From positions 1-63,628 of the IMG/VR virus record IMGVR_UViG_3300048554_000002: 63,628 nucleotides of DNA. One strand, 5' to 3'. The DNA is from a virus. Under the pieces are notes generated by a model, which was given only the letters and a program-made list of their open reading frames with translations, was not told the DNA's origin and did no database searches. This document shows positions 41,479-50,600 of this stretch, piece by piece. Numbering within the stretch: position 1 is the first letter of the stretch; each line of letters begins with the position of its first letter. A program made the translations under genes and the position numbers.

Positions 41479-41496
41479 TTCGGGCAACTGCCCGAA
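41479..41496. repeat. Palindrome copy 11, TTCGGGCA-AC-TGCCCGAA
   Basis: Starts at the last base of the stop of the basic-protein gene, followed at once by AGGAG and the helicase start. This is the last copy; none occurs in the remaining 22 kb. Confidence 0.9.
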
Positions 41497-41506
41497 AGGA
41501 GAACAC

Positions 41507-43042
41507 ATGCGAATAGTGGATGGTAAGGCGCTGCTGCTCAAGCTGCGCAACCCAAAACGTGTCACTGAAACGATACCAAAAAGCAGGCCAGTGCAGGACC
41601 ATGAAGTCTTGGTCAAGTGGGGTATAGACGAAGCGCATACCCTGCGTAAGTTGAACATAAATGTGCCATCACCTATTAACGGTAGGTACACATGGACAGG
41701 CAAATATGCACCGTTCGACCACCAGAAGAAGACCGCGGCCTTCCTGACTATGAACCCGAAAGCGTTTTGTTTTAACGAGCAAGGTACAGGTAAGACTGCC
41801 TCGGCTATCTGGGCAGCGGACTACCTAATGAAGCAGGGCAAGGTCAAACGTGTTTTGGTCATCTGCCCCCTTTCCATTATGGATAGCGCATGGCGCGAAG
41901 ACTTGTTTACCTTTGCGCCGCACCGTAGTGTGTCGATAGCCCATGGTGCATCGAAGAAACGCCGCGAGATTATCCAGCAAGGTTCCGAGTTTGTCATAAT
42001 AAACTATGACGGTGTTGAAATCGTAGCGGACGATATAGTCAACGGTGGGTTTGATCTGGTCATTGTGGATGAAGCTACACACTACAAGAACGCGCAGTCC
42101 AAACGATGGAAGGTGCTGAACAAGCTAGTGGGTGACGATACTTGGCTGTGGATGATGACAGGTACACCTGCCGCGCAGTCGCCGTTAGACGCGTACGGTC
42201 TAGCCAAACTTATTGACCCACAATCTGTGCCAAGGTTCTTTGGGTCTTTCCGCGATATGGTTATGACGAAGGTTACGCAGTTTAGGTGGGTGGTCAAACC
42301 TACCGCATCGGACCTTGTGTTTAATATATTACAGCCTGCCATACGGTTCACCAAAGAAGAATGTCTTGACCTACCCGACATGACGTACACGAACCGACAC
42401 GTTGAGCTTACCCGACAACAGAAGAAATACTACAACACGCTCAAGAAAAGCATGACCATGACTGTGGGTGACGATGAGGTAACCGCTATGAACGCGGCGA
42501 TCATTATGAACAAGCTACTGCAAATATCTGCAGGGGCAGTCTACACCGACGAAGGTGATACGTTGGAGTTCGACATCAAGCATAGATATAAAGTGCTGAA
42601 AGAAGTCGTAGATGAGAGCAGTCAAAAGGTGTTGGTGTTTGTACCGTTCAAACACACCATTGACATACTAACAGATAAGTTGCGTAATGACGGGATATCT
42701 ACGGAAGTAATACGGGGGGACGTGCCCGTAGCCAAACGGACCGATATATTTAAGCGGTTCCAGAATACCCCCGATCCAAGGGTGCTAGTCATCCAACCGC
42801 AGTCGGCAGCACATGGTGTTACGTTAACAGCAGCCAACACTGTGGTGTGGTGGGGGCCAACGTCTTCACTAGAAACATACGCCCAAGCTAACGCTAGGGT
42901 TCATAGGTCAGGTCAGAAGCACCGTTGTACAGTCGTGCAGCTACAAGGTTCTGCCGTGGAAAAGCGTATTTATTCACTATTGAATAACAGAATAGACGTA
43001 CACACAAAAATGATCGACCTTTACAAAGAATTACTTGACTAG
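41507..43042 (+). CDS. SNF2-type DNA helicase/translocase
   Basis: The protein has 511 residues. NEQGTGKT (90-97) is motif I, VIVDEATH (186-192) motif II, MTGTPAA motif III. The second half has VLVFVPFKHT, QPQSAAHGVTL and ANARVHRSGQ (motif VI). Proteins of this type in phages act in replication fork remodelling and recombination. Confidence 0.93.
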   Translation: MRIVDGKALLLKLRNPKRVTETIPKSRPVQDHEVLVKWGIDEAHTLRKLNINVPSPINGRYTWTGKYAPFDHQKKTAAFLTMNPKAFCFNEQGTGKTASAIWAADYLMKQGKVKRVLVICPLSIMDSAWREDLFTFAPHRSVSIAHGASKKRREIIQQGSEFVIINYDGVEIVADDIVNGGFDLVIVDEATHYKNAQSKRWKVLNKLVGDDTWLWMMTGTPAAQSPLDAYGLAKLIDPQSVPRFFGSFRDMVMTKVTQFRWVVKPTASDLVFNILQPAIRFTKEECLDLPDMTYTNRHVELTRQQKKYYNTLKKSMTMTVGDDEVTAMNAAIIMNKLLQISAGAVYTDEGDTLEFDIKHRYKVLKEVVDESSQKVLVFVPFKHTIDILTDKLRNDGISTEVIRGDVPVAKRTDIFKRFQNTPDPRVLVIQPQSAAHGVTLTAANTVVWWGPTSSLETYAQANARVHRSGQKHRCTVVQLQGSAVEKRIYSLLNNRIDVHTKMIDLYKELLD

Positions 43043-43091
43043 GTTACATTTAACAACTAAAGTGTAATTCTCGTTAATTAGGAGAACGCAT

Positions 43092-43493
43092 ATGGAGGAT
43101 ACATCCGACATCCCTGCAGATAAGCTAACCAAAGCCTACATAAAGATACGGGCAAAAAGAGCGGAGCTATCTGCACGGTACAAAGAAGAAGATGGAGTGT
43201 TGGTACGCCAACAGGAAATCTTGAAGAATGCGCTATTAGACTACTGTGAGAACCACAATGTTGAAAGCGTTAGAACCTCTGAAGGTTTGTTTTTTCGGTC
43301 TAGTAAAACCAAGTATTGGACCAGTGATTGGGAACAAATGTACGGTTTCATCAAAGAGCATGATGTACCTGAGTTCCTAGATAAGCGGTTGAACCAGACC
43401 AACATCAAACAATTTTTGGAGGAAAACCCAGACGTTATGCCTAAAGGCATGAACGTAGACACCGAGTACGTCATATCAGTAAGGAAAAAATAA
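43092..43493 (+). CDS. Conserved replication-region protein of unknown function
   Basis: The protein has 133 residues. Long N-terminal helices (KAYIKIRAKRAELSARYKEE) are followed by a beta part (GLFFRSSKTKYWTSDWEQMY) and KQFLEENPDVMPKGMNV. Homologues regularly precede SSB-like genes in marine phages; some resemble the Gam/nuclease-inhibitor pattern. GGAG lies 7 bases before ATG. Confidence 0.8.
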   Translation: MEDTSDIPADKLTKAYIKIRAKRAELSARYKEEDGVLVRQQEILKNALLDYCENHNVESVRTSEGLFFRSSKTKYWTSDWEQMYGFIKEHDVPEFLDKRLNQTNIKQFLEENPDVMPKGMNVDTEYVISVRKK

Positions 43494-43750
43494 TGGCAGA
43501 ACCATTTGTACCAATAGAGGATTTGGCAAAGCATTTTGCAGTGTCCATTTCTACTATCCGTGCGTGGGTACGGCAGGGGCATATCCCTAAGTCCACGTAC
43601 ATTAAGATCGGTAACACATACCGCTTTAATAAAACTTCTGTAACCGCAGCCTTAACAGGTAAGGCCAAGGAAGAAGAACAGGCCGAGATACGCAACGAGC
43701 CTGTAGAAGAACAGCTAGAATTTGATTTCGATGCTGATGTAGACGTATAG
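43493..43750 (+). CDS. MerR/excisionase-type DNA-binding protein
   Basis: The protein has 85 residues. EDLAKHFAVSISTIRAWVRQG then HIPKSTYIKIGNTYRF is a winged helix-turn-helix of the excisionase/MerR type. An acidic tail (EFDFDADVDV) ends it. No integrase is present, so a regulatory or replication role is more likely than excision. Confidence 0.82.
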   Translation: MAEPFVPIEDLAKHFAVSISTIRAWVRQGHIPKSTYIKIGNTYRFNKTSVTAALTGKAKEEEQAEIRNEPVEEQLEFDFDADVDV

Positions 43751-43769
43751 TCAGAAAAGGAGAACGACA

Positions 43770-44483
43770 TTGGCTGATACATATATAATTGAGGGCGTTG
43801 AAGCTCTATGGCCGCGCATAGACCAAACCTATGCGTTTGATAAAAAGGTTAACCGCAGTATGCCTTGCGGTCCGCGTGACACTAACGCGGAATTTTCTAT
43901 CCAGTTTCGTATGGATAGCACTGCGGCGAAGGCTTTGTTCAAGGCTATGAGCGCAAGCTACATGGCAAACCGCGAGGACAAGTGGGCAGAGAAACTATCT
44001 AATCCGTTCGTAAAGGATGATAACGGTACATATACGCATAAAGCCACGTTGAAGGGCGCGTATAATGGTCAGGCAACCGATAAGCCTGCTCAGTACGATT
44101 CACAGGGTAACGGGTTAGCAGAAGACTTTCAGTTGACCACTGGCAGTACGGTTAACATCGCCGTGAAGTTGGTGCCATATGACTTTGGGGGAAACCAAAG
44201 CGTGTCACTAAGGCTGAACGCTGTGCAGGTTATTAAGTACCTTCCGATGGAACGTGCCAACCCGTTCGGTACAGTGGATGGTGGTTTTGTGGCAGAAGAC
44301 CCAAACCCATTCAAAGAGAAGCCCAAGTCAAACAACGTGTTGGAAATGAAGCCCACCACAGATGACGATGATGGGTTTGACGAAGAGCCAGTAAAAAAGA
44401 CTGTAAAGAAAGCAGCGGTAAACTCTCCGTCAAGCGGTGATCTCAACGACATTGTGGATAGCATGTTCGACGACGACGATTAA
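43770..44483 (+). CDS. Single-stranded DNA-binding protein (DUF2815-like)
   Basis: The protein has 237 residues. The OB-fold-like body has FSIQFRMDSTAAKALFKAM, YTHKATLKGAYNGQ and VNIAVKLVPYDFGGNQSVSL. The C-terminus is acidic and ends DIVDSMFDDDD, like the tails by which SSBs recruit replication proteins. The start is TTG at 43770, supported by GGAG at exactly 7 bases; no ATG is near. Confidence 0.88.
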   Translation: MADTYIIEGVEALWPRIDQTYAFDKKVNRSMPCGPRDTNAEFSIQFRMDSTAAKALFKAMSASYMANREDKWAEKLSNPFVKDDNGTYTHKATLKGAYNGQATDKPAQYDSQGNGLAEDFQLTTGSTVNIAVKLVPYDFGGNQSVSLRLNAVQVIKYLPMERANPFGTVDGGFVAEDPNPFKEKPKSNNVLEMKPTTDDDDGFDEEPVKKTVKKAAVNSPSSGDLNDIVDSMFDDDD

Positions 44484-44492
44484 AACAAAACG

Positions 44493-44516
44493 CCACGGTT
44501 ACTACGGTAGCCGTGG
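44493..44516 (+). other. Strong hairpin between SSB and primase genes
   Basis: CCACGGTTAC and GTAGCCGTGG form a 10-bp stem (one G-U) with the tetraloop TACG, a stable UNCG-type loop. Only TTACTC follows, so full termination is unlikely; attenuation or mRNA protection is possible. Confidence 0.7.
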
Positions 44517-44542
44517 TTACTCTTATGGTATGAGTGGTAGTA

Positions 44543-47344
44543 ATGAAAACAAAACGATTTTTGGAGCTAATTCTAGCGCACGAAGGGGAATATTGCGTTT
44601 GGGCCAACAGGAACGGGCGGGTACAGCAAACCTTCCACGCATCTGTAGATGACCTGTTACAGGCAGGACGCGACTTAGATAGCAACGGGTGGAACGCCTT
44701 CTTTGCGATGGGAACGTTTTTTGACAGCAGTTCCCGTGAAGCGACCAACGTGCAGTGGATGAAGTCTTTCTACTTAGATTTAGACTGTGGCCCCGACAAA
44801 GAGTTTCCATCCCAAGCAGTAGCCATAGACGCGCTACGCACCTTCTGTGAAAATAACGGCTTGCCCACACCCACGCTTGTGAACTCAGGACGTGGCGTAC
44901 ACGTATACTGGATATTGTCCGAGCCTGTGTGTAGGGAAGATTGGTGGCCTGTAGCCGAACGTCTAAAGATGTTATGTAGGGATCAAGGTTTTGAGGCCGA
45001 CCCCTCGCGTACTTCTGACGCTGCTAGTATTCTGCGCATACCAAACACACGTAACCACAAGTACGAGGAACCACTACCTGTAGAATTTTATGGGATAGAA
45101 GACTTCGATACTGTGGACTTTGACACGTTTGCCACGCTGTTAGGCGATGATCCGATACCAGTACCCAAGAAACGCGAGACATCGGCGGTCAGCGCTTTCA
45201 AAGACGCGATGTACCAAAACTATAAAGGTAGCTTCAAGCGTCTGTTGCTGAAGACCAAGAACGGTACGGGCTGCAACCAGATCAAACACATAATAAAACA
45301 TCAAGGTAGCGTGTCGCACGACCTATGGCGAGCGGGGTTATCAATAGCCAACGTGTGCGAGGACGGGGCAGAAGCGGCTCACATAATGTCTGCGCAGCAC
45401 GAAGATTACAGTGTGCAGGGCACACTAAAGAAGATGGAAGATACAGGCGGTCCACACTTCTGTAGCACGATAGAACGGCTGAACCCTGACGGGTGCGAGG
45501 GTTGTCCAAACAAGGGTAAGATCACAACCCCTGCGGTGCTTACAAAAGAAATCAAAGAAGCTACGCCAGAAGACAATATTATAGAGGAAATAGATGGGGA
45601 TAGTACGAAGCAGATCACAATACCTGCACTGCCAAGACCATATTTTAGGGGGCAGAACGGGGGCGTGTACCTACGCACTGTGAACTCAAATGATGAACCC
45701 GAAGAAATTTGTGTGTACCACAACGACTTCTATGTAACGCGCAGGCTGCACGATGTTGAGCTTGGGGAAGTCATAGCTTTTGCTTTACACCTACCAAGGG
45801 ATGGGGTTCGAGAGTTTGTAGTCCCGCTATCAGCTATTACATCAAGGGAAGAGTTCCGCAAACACATGTCCATGAAGGGCATAACCACATTCGGGAAGGA
45901 CGTAGACAAGCTAATGGCCTACACAGCAGCATGGATAAACGAGTTACAACAAACAACTACCGCTAGTGAAGCGCACCAACAGTTCGGTTGGGTTGATGAA
46001 GACACGATGGATGCGTTTGTGTTAGGTGACCAACTGATTACGGCAGCGGGTACAGAATACAACCCACCGTCAAGTAAGACTGCGGGGTTGATAGACGCGT
46101 TTAGGCCAAAAGGTTCTAGGGAGCGTAGTAGGGAGCTACTCGACTTTTACGCACAAGAAGGCATGGAGCTACAACAGTTCACTATATGCGGGGCTTTCGG
46201 CACTATCCTCATGCCCTTGACTGGGTTGTATAGTCTAGGTGTGCATCTGTTTGGTGAGACAGGTGGTGGTAAGACAACGGCTATGTACACAAACACGTCC
46301 ATATGGGGGGAGCCACGTCCACTGACGTTGACCAAGAAAGATACAGAAAACTCTAGGATGAACCGCGCCGAGGTCATGCACAATCTGGGGTTAAACACGG
46401 ATGAGATGACCAACATCCACGGCAAGCAAGCGTCCGACTACGCGTACCAATTATCAGAAGGAACGCAGAAGAACCGGATGGCAGGTGGCGGCAACTACGA
46501 ACGTGTTAGGGGTAAGCCGTGGCGTCTGATAGCTTTCTCCACAGGTAACATTAGTATTTACGCACAGATGGCTATGGCCAAGGGCGACACCAAAGCAGAG
46601 ATGCAGCGGCTGCTCGAATTACGTGTGGATGAAATACCCAAAGTAGCTGTTGACCCTGCGGTATCCGCTAGTCTGTACAAAGACGTACAAGCCAACTACG
46701 GCCACTTTGGTCCCGAGTACGTGCAATACGTCATTCAAAACAAAGACACTATCAAGGCTGACTACGAAACCATAAAAGCCAGATTAGACAAAGCCGCAGG
46801 GTTGGATCAGAAGAACCGTTTCTGGTCTGGTGGGTGTTCCGCTATATTAGTCGGAGCCTTGGCCGCAAAACGAGCAGGCATAATAGATTATGATATGAAG
46901 AAGCTGTTTAAGTGGGTAGTGGGGCAACTTATACGGGTAAAAGCGTTTGTAGATGATAGCACCGCGTCTGTCCAAACACTGGTCACAGAATTTACTACCG
47001 AACATTGGGGTAGCATACTGAAGATCAAAAGCACCGACACTGCACAAGAAGCGGAAGGTATTACGCCCATGGTTATACCCGACCAGAACCCAAGAGGCTC
47101 TTTGGTTGCGCGATACGAGACAGATACAAACATGCTATATATTGTACCCAAACCGTTCAAGAAGTGGCTTGGCGAACAGAAGCTAGACTACACTAGCACG
47201 GTAGAGGGGATGCAGCGCGAGATGGGGGCTAAACGCAAACAGATGCGGTTGTCCAAAGGCACTAACTTTAACCTGCCTCCGATACGCGCCATTGCAGTAG
47301 AGTTAAAGGGTTTTACCGTTGTACCAAAAGCCACTGAGGATTGA
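44543..47344 (+). CDS. Primase-helicase (AEP primase with DUF927 helicase)
   Basis: The protein has 933 residues from ATG at 44543. The N-terminal archaeo-eukaryotic-type primase shows YLDLDCG (Asp79, Asp81) and NSGRGVHVYW (His120). The middle has a small Cys-rich part (FCSTIERLNPDGCEGCPN). The C-terminal ATPase has GETGGGKTT near residue 570 and the DUF927 pattern ending in RLIAFSTGN. It makes primers and unwinds the fork. The ribosome site is weak; GTG at 44534 is an alternative start. Confidence 0.91.
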   Translation: MKTKRFLELILAHEGEYCVWANRNGRVQQTFHASVDDLLQAGRDLDSNGWNAFFAMGTFFDSSSREATNVQWMKSFYLDLDCGPDKEFPSQAVAIDALRTFCENNGLPTPTLVNSGRGVHVYWILSEPVCREDWWPVAERLKMLCRDQGFEADPSRTSDAASILRIPNTRNHKYEEPLPVEFYGIEDFDTVDFDTFATLLGDDPIPVPKKRETSAVSAFKDAMYQNYKGSFKRLLLKTKNGTGCNQIKHIIKHQGSVSHDLWRAGLSIANVCEDGAEAAHIMSAQHEDYSVQGTLKKMEDTGGPHFCSTIERLNPDGCEGCPNKGKITTPAVLTKEIKEATPEDNIIEEIDGDSTKQITIPALPRPYFRGQNGGVYLRTVNSNDEPEEICVYHNDFYVTRRLHDVELGEVIAFALHLPRDGVREFVVPLSAITSREEFRKHMSMKGITTFGKDVDKLMAYTAAWINELQQTTTASEAHQQFGWVDEDTMDAFVLGDQLITAAGTEYNPPSSKTAGLIDAFRPKGSRERSRELLDFYAQEGMELQQFTICGAFGTILMPLTGLYSLGVHLFGETGGGKTTAMYTNTSIWGEPRPLTLTKKDTENSRMNRAEVMHNLGLNTDEMTNIHGKQASDYAYQLSEGTQKNRMAGGGNYERVRGKPWRLIAFSTGNISIYAQMAMAKGDTKAEMQRLLELRVDEIPKVAVDPAVSASLYKDVQANYGHFGPEYVQYVIQNKDTIKADYETIKARLDKAAGLDQKNRFWSGGCSAILVGALAAKRAGIIDYDMKKLFKWVVGQLIRVKAFVDDSTASVQTLVTEFTTEHWGSILKIKSTDTAQEAEGITPMVIPDQNPRGSLVARYETDTNMLYIVPKPFKKWLGEQKLDYTSTVEGMQREMGAKRKQMRLSKGTNFNLPPIRAIAVELKGFTVVPKATED

Positions 47345-47546
47345 TGATCTAGCGCCAGACCAAGTGAAGATCATCGTTGATTGGGACGCCATGGTGGTGG
47401 GGGCGTCCGTTTTTATCCCTTGCGTAAATAATATCAAGGCAAAGAAACAACTGATTGAAGTAGCAACGCGCAAAAATTGGAACGTCGAGATACGGGTTCG
47501 GGTGGAAAACGGTATGTTTGGGGTTCGCATGTGGCGAACTGTGTGA
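47319..47546 (+). CDS. Small conserved phage protein, last gene of the plus arm
   Basis: The protein has 75 residues from TTG at 47319 (AAAGGG 8 bases upstream), overlapping the primase end by 26 bases. RIDDLAPDQVKIIVDWDAM and ASVFIPCVNNIKAKKQL then VRVENGMFGVRMWRT form a compact alpha-beta unit found in many marine phages. Function unknown. Confidence 0.76.
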   Translation: MYQKPLRIDDLAPDQVKIIVDWDAMVVGASVFIPCVNNIKAKKQLIEVATRKNWNVEIRVRVENGMFGVRMWRTV

Positions 47547-47593
47547 TACTTGTTAGGTGACAAGCTAGACTTCTTGTCGTTCTCCTCCCACTG

Positions 47594-47619
47594 CCCCCGC
47601 CACTGTGCGGGGGATTTTT
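47594..47619 (+). terminator. Terminator at the meeting point of the two arms
   Basis: CCCCCGC-CACTGT-GCGGGGG followed by ATTTTT ends the plus-strand arm. Its T-run touches the stop codon of the minus-strand 2,209-residue gene. For the minus strand there is no T-run after the stem. Confidence 0.8.
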
Positions 47620-50600
47620 AGTCGAATAGCTGTATCCCCTGATCGTATTCGTCCAAGCTACGCAGCATAAACGGCGTGTATTCAATACCACCCACCATCT
47701 TCTTAGTACGCGTATCGAACGCTCTGCGTGACTTCTTGATTGTATCAGGCATGATTAGGTTTTTACTACGTGCACTTCTAGGTAACTCACGATTATAGTC
47801 TCGTATCTTTTTCAACGCTTCACGGTATCCAGAGGCATCACCATTAGCAGCGGCAATATTCGCAGCGCGTAACAAACGTGTACGTTCGGTTCTAAGGAAC
47901 GCATCTTTCCGCCGCTCGTTCTTGTTTATCTCATAAGTTTTTATGACATCAGCGTTCGCAAACCCGGCAAACTGCCCGAGTACCTGCATCACCCCAATAT
48001 CTTCTACCACGGCGTCACCTCTACGGGTTTCGACTTCACCTGTCGCAGCCTGTTTACCGCCTTTGATTATGTTTCTCGCCGCCGCGGGTAGGATTGCTTC
48101 CGTACCTTTAAGTATTTCGCCTTCTTGTACCAAGCCTACACCACGTTCAATACTCAACCCGATACCTACGATTGGACCACCTAGCTGCTCAATCAGAGTA
48201 AAGAATTGTGATTGATCCTTCTCAATGATTGGTGGGCGGTACAGCAGACTGTTCAGGCTGATACGGCTTGCAACCTCTACACCCAAGGCTTCGTTTATAA
48301 CGCCTTTGTACAAACCTTCGCCTACAGTCTTACGGAGCATTGCATCGAAATCATCTTCGTCATCATCTACAAACAAGTCGTATATCTGACCCAACGCACC
48401 CATCAACGGCATACCTGCTACACCTGCGAACAACCCTGTAGATACAAGGAAGCGACCTAGCTGTTTCTGTGCGATGCGACGATTAACTTTATCGTCTTCT
48501 GTCTTGGCAGTCTTAAACGCCTCGTCTGTCATACGCGCCATCATGTAGTATTTACTGATAGCGAACCGCTTAAACAACATGGCCATGTTGCCGATACCCG
48601 ACTGTGCATAAACTGGACGCCCTGCAGAAGCAGTAGCACCAAGGGTAAACTCTGTCTCTGTCACCGCAGTCATGGCTGCTTGACGCTTTTCATCTATGGT
48701 AAGCTCGCTGCCCTTTTCCGCTTCCGCTTTACTCTTACCCGTTTTAAGAAGCGCAGCGGCTTTCTTTGCTTTTATACTATCTACTTCCAACATATAGGTA
48801 GCTGTCATGGCGACTTCGCGGTTGTAACGTTCTGCATGGTGAAACAGGAAGCTGTTCCATGAGTTTATCTTTTCCATGACATCTTTGGTGTTACCCATGT
48901 CAAGCTGCTCTTGGTTCAGCGTCTGGTTTATCTGCGCGTTTTCAGTAGCTACCTCTGCCAATACCTCTATATCTCGCAGTTCCTTTGGTAAGTCCGCTGC
49001 GTCGAAGTCATAATTTGCTATGGAGAACCCAGCCATACCCGTGTTGACTTTGCGGTCCGTCATCTTGCCGTTTGGCCCCATGACCTGCACCATCTTTTCT
49101 TTTGGGCTACGCGCAAGGATCGCGCTTGCTGAACCCATTGCCTTCATGGCAGCTTTGTCACCGTACTTGCCCATCAACCGTGGGGCGGTACTCATAAACA
49201 CATCGAATGTGGTGATAGCCGCGGAGGATAAGTTGAAGCCCATGGTCCAACCGTAACCTGCAGAGGTGGCAACTTGCGACCAACGGGGCACTGTAGGACG
49301 CTGCGCAAAGTTTGCTATCTGCTCAAGTTTATCTCGGAACAAACCTACATCTGTGGATGTCTTTTCTGCAGGGGCAAACTCACGGAGTTCGTTCTTAAAC
49401 CCCTGTATCTTAGCACCGTATTGCATCTGCACGATCTGGCGGTTGTAGTCACGTCCCTTGTTCTGCACCATGTCTACAAGATCAAAGGCTTCCTCGGCCA
49501 TCCCTGTGGGTGTCTTGTCACCCAAGAAACCACGTACATCTCCACGTTTGCGGAACGACTGCATAAACGAACGTTCGGGCATCATATCCAAAGCCAACGC
49601 AGCAATACTGTCAATGGTGGTGGCGTCTACATCGTTGGCCTTCAGTGTCTGTAACACGTTAAACACAAAAGAATCGGGCGGGGCTTGCGAGAAACTAGCC
49701 ACGGTACTAGACGTACCTTCTTCCCAATCTTTTAAGATATACGCACGGCGCTTATCGCCTTGTGGAAGTTTAGCTAAAACCCCATCGTTGTATTCTTTTA
49801 GGTTGCGTTTAGCTTTCTCCCGCAACCGTTCAGACGTAAAGTATTCTACAAAACGTTCTACCTTACCTGTCTTTGGGTCTATGGTGTTATACGCTAGGCG
49901 AAAGTTACCTTGACGGGTCAACGGAGCAAACGGTTTGATAACCCCACGATCCATGTTCAATAGCTTCGCTAGTTTGTCTATGGCTTTCTTACGTGTGGCT
50001 GCGTCTTTTATAGTAGCTGCAAGGTTTTCATCTATCGACTTCATAACTTCAGCCGTGCTCGCCTCGAATGTGTTGGTGACTACCGCGTATAGATTTTGAC
50101 CTTCTTTACCTAAACTCTTCCACTTCTTATGTAAGTCTGCGTGGATCGCTCGGGCTTCTTTTTCGTTATACCCTTCCGCATTCTTGTCACGCCCATAGGC
50201 TTTATTAAAGTCAGCCTGTCTGGGATCAATACGTTCGTATGTTGCGTTCGGCACCAAGGCTTGCAACGTGTTGAATTTTTCAAGGTTGTCTTTCTTAAAC
50301 TTGCGTAGATCAGCTACGATAGGATCAAGCCGTTCGTTACGCTCCCGTAACGCGGAACTCATACCGTTGATGATGTTGTTTAATTGTGGAGCCATAGGTA
50401 TTTTAGACTCCGCCAACCGCCCTAAGATGTTTACGGGCTGCAAATTCAAGAATACTTTTTTGGCCACTGGGGGTATCGCGGAACCCATAAGCTCTTTGGC
50501 TTGATCGTAGAAGTTTTTATCCGCGTTTATAACCTTTGCGCCTAGTTCATTGATGGCCTGTGCCGCACCTGCAGGTGTTTTTATCTTCAGATACATCTTA

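Noticed and set aside
26420-41496. The repeated palindrome as a CRISPR array or transposon ends
   Set aside because: Spacing ranges from about 110 to nearly 6,000 bases, units lie in gene junctions, and there is no transposase or cas gene set.
43493-43750. Excisionase as a sign of lysogeny
   Set aside because: The fold is shared by many regulators, and there is no integrase or repressor in the complete genome.
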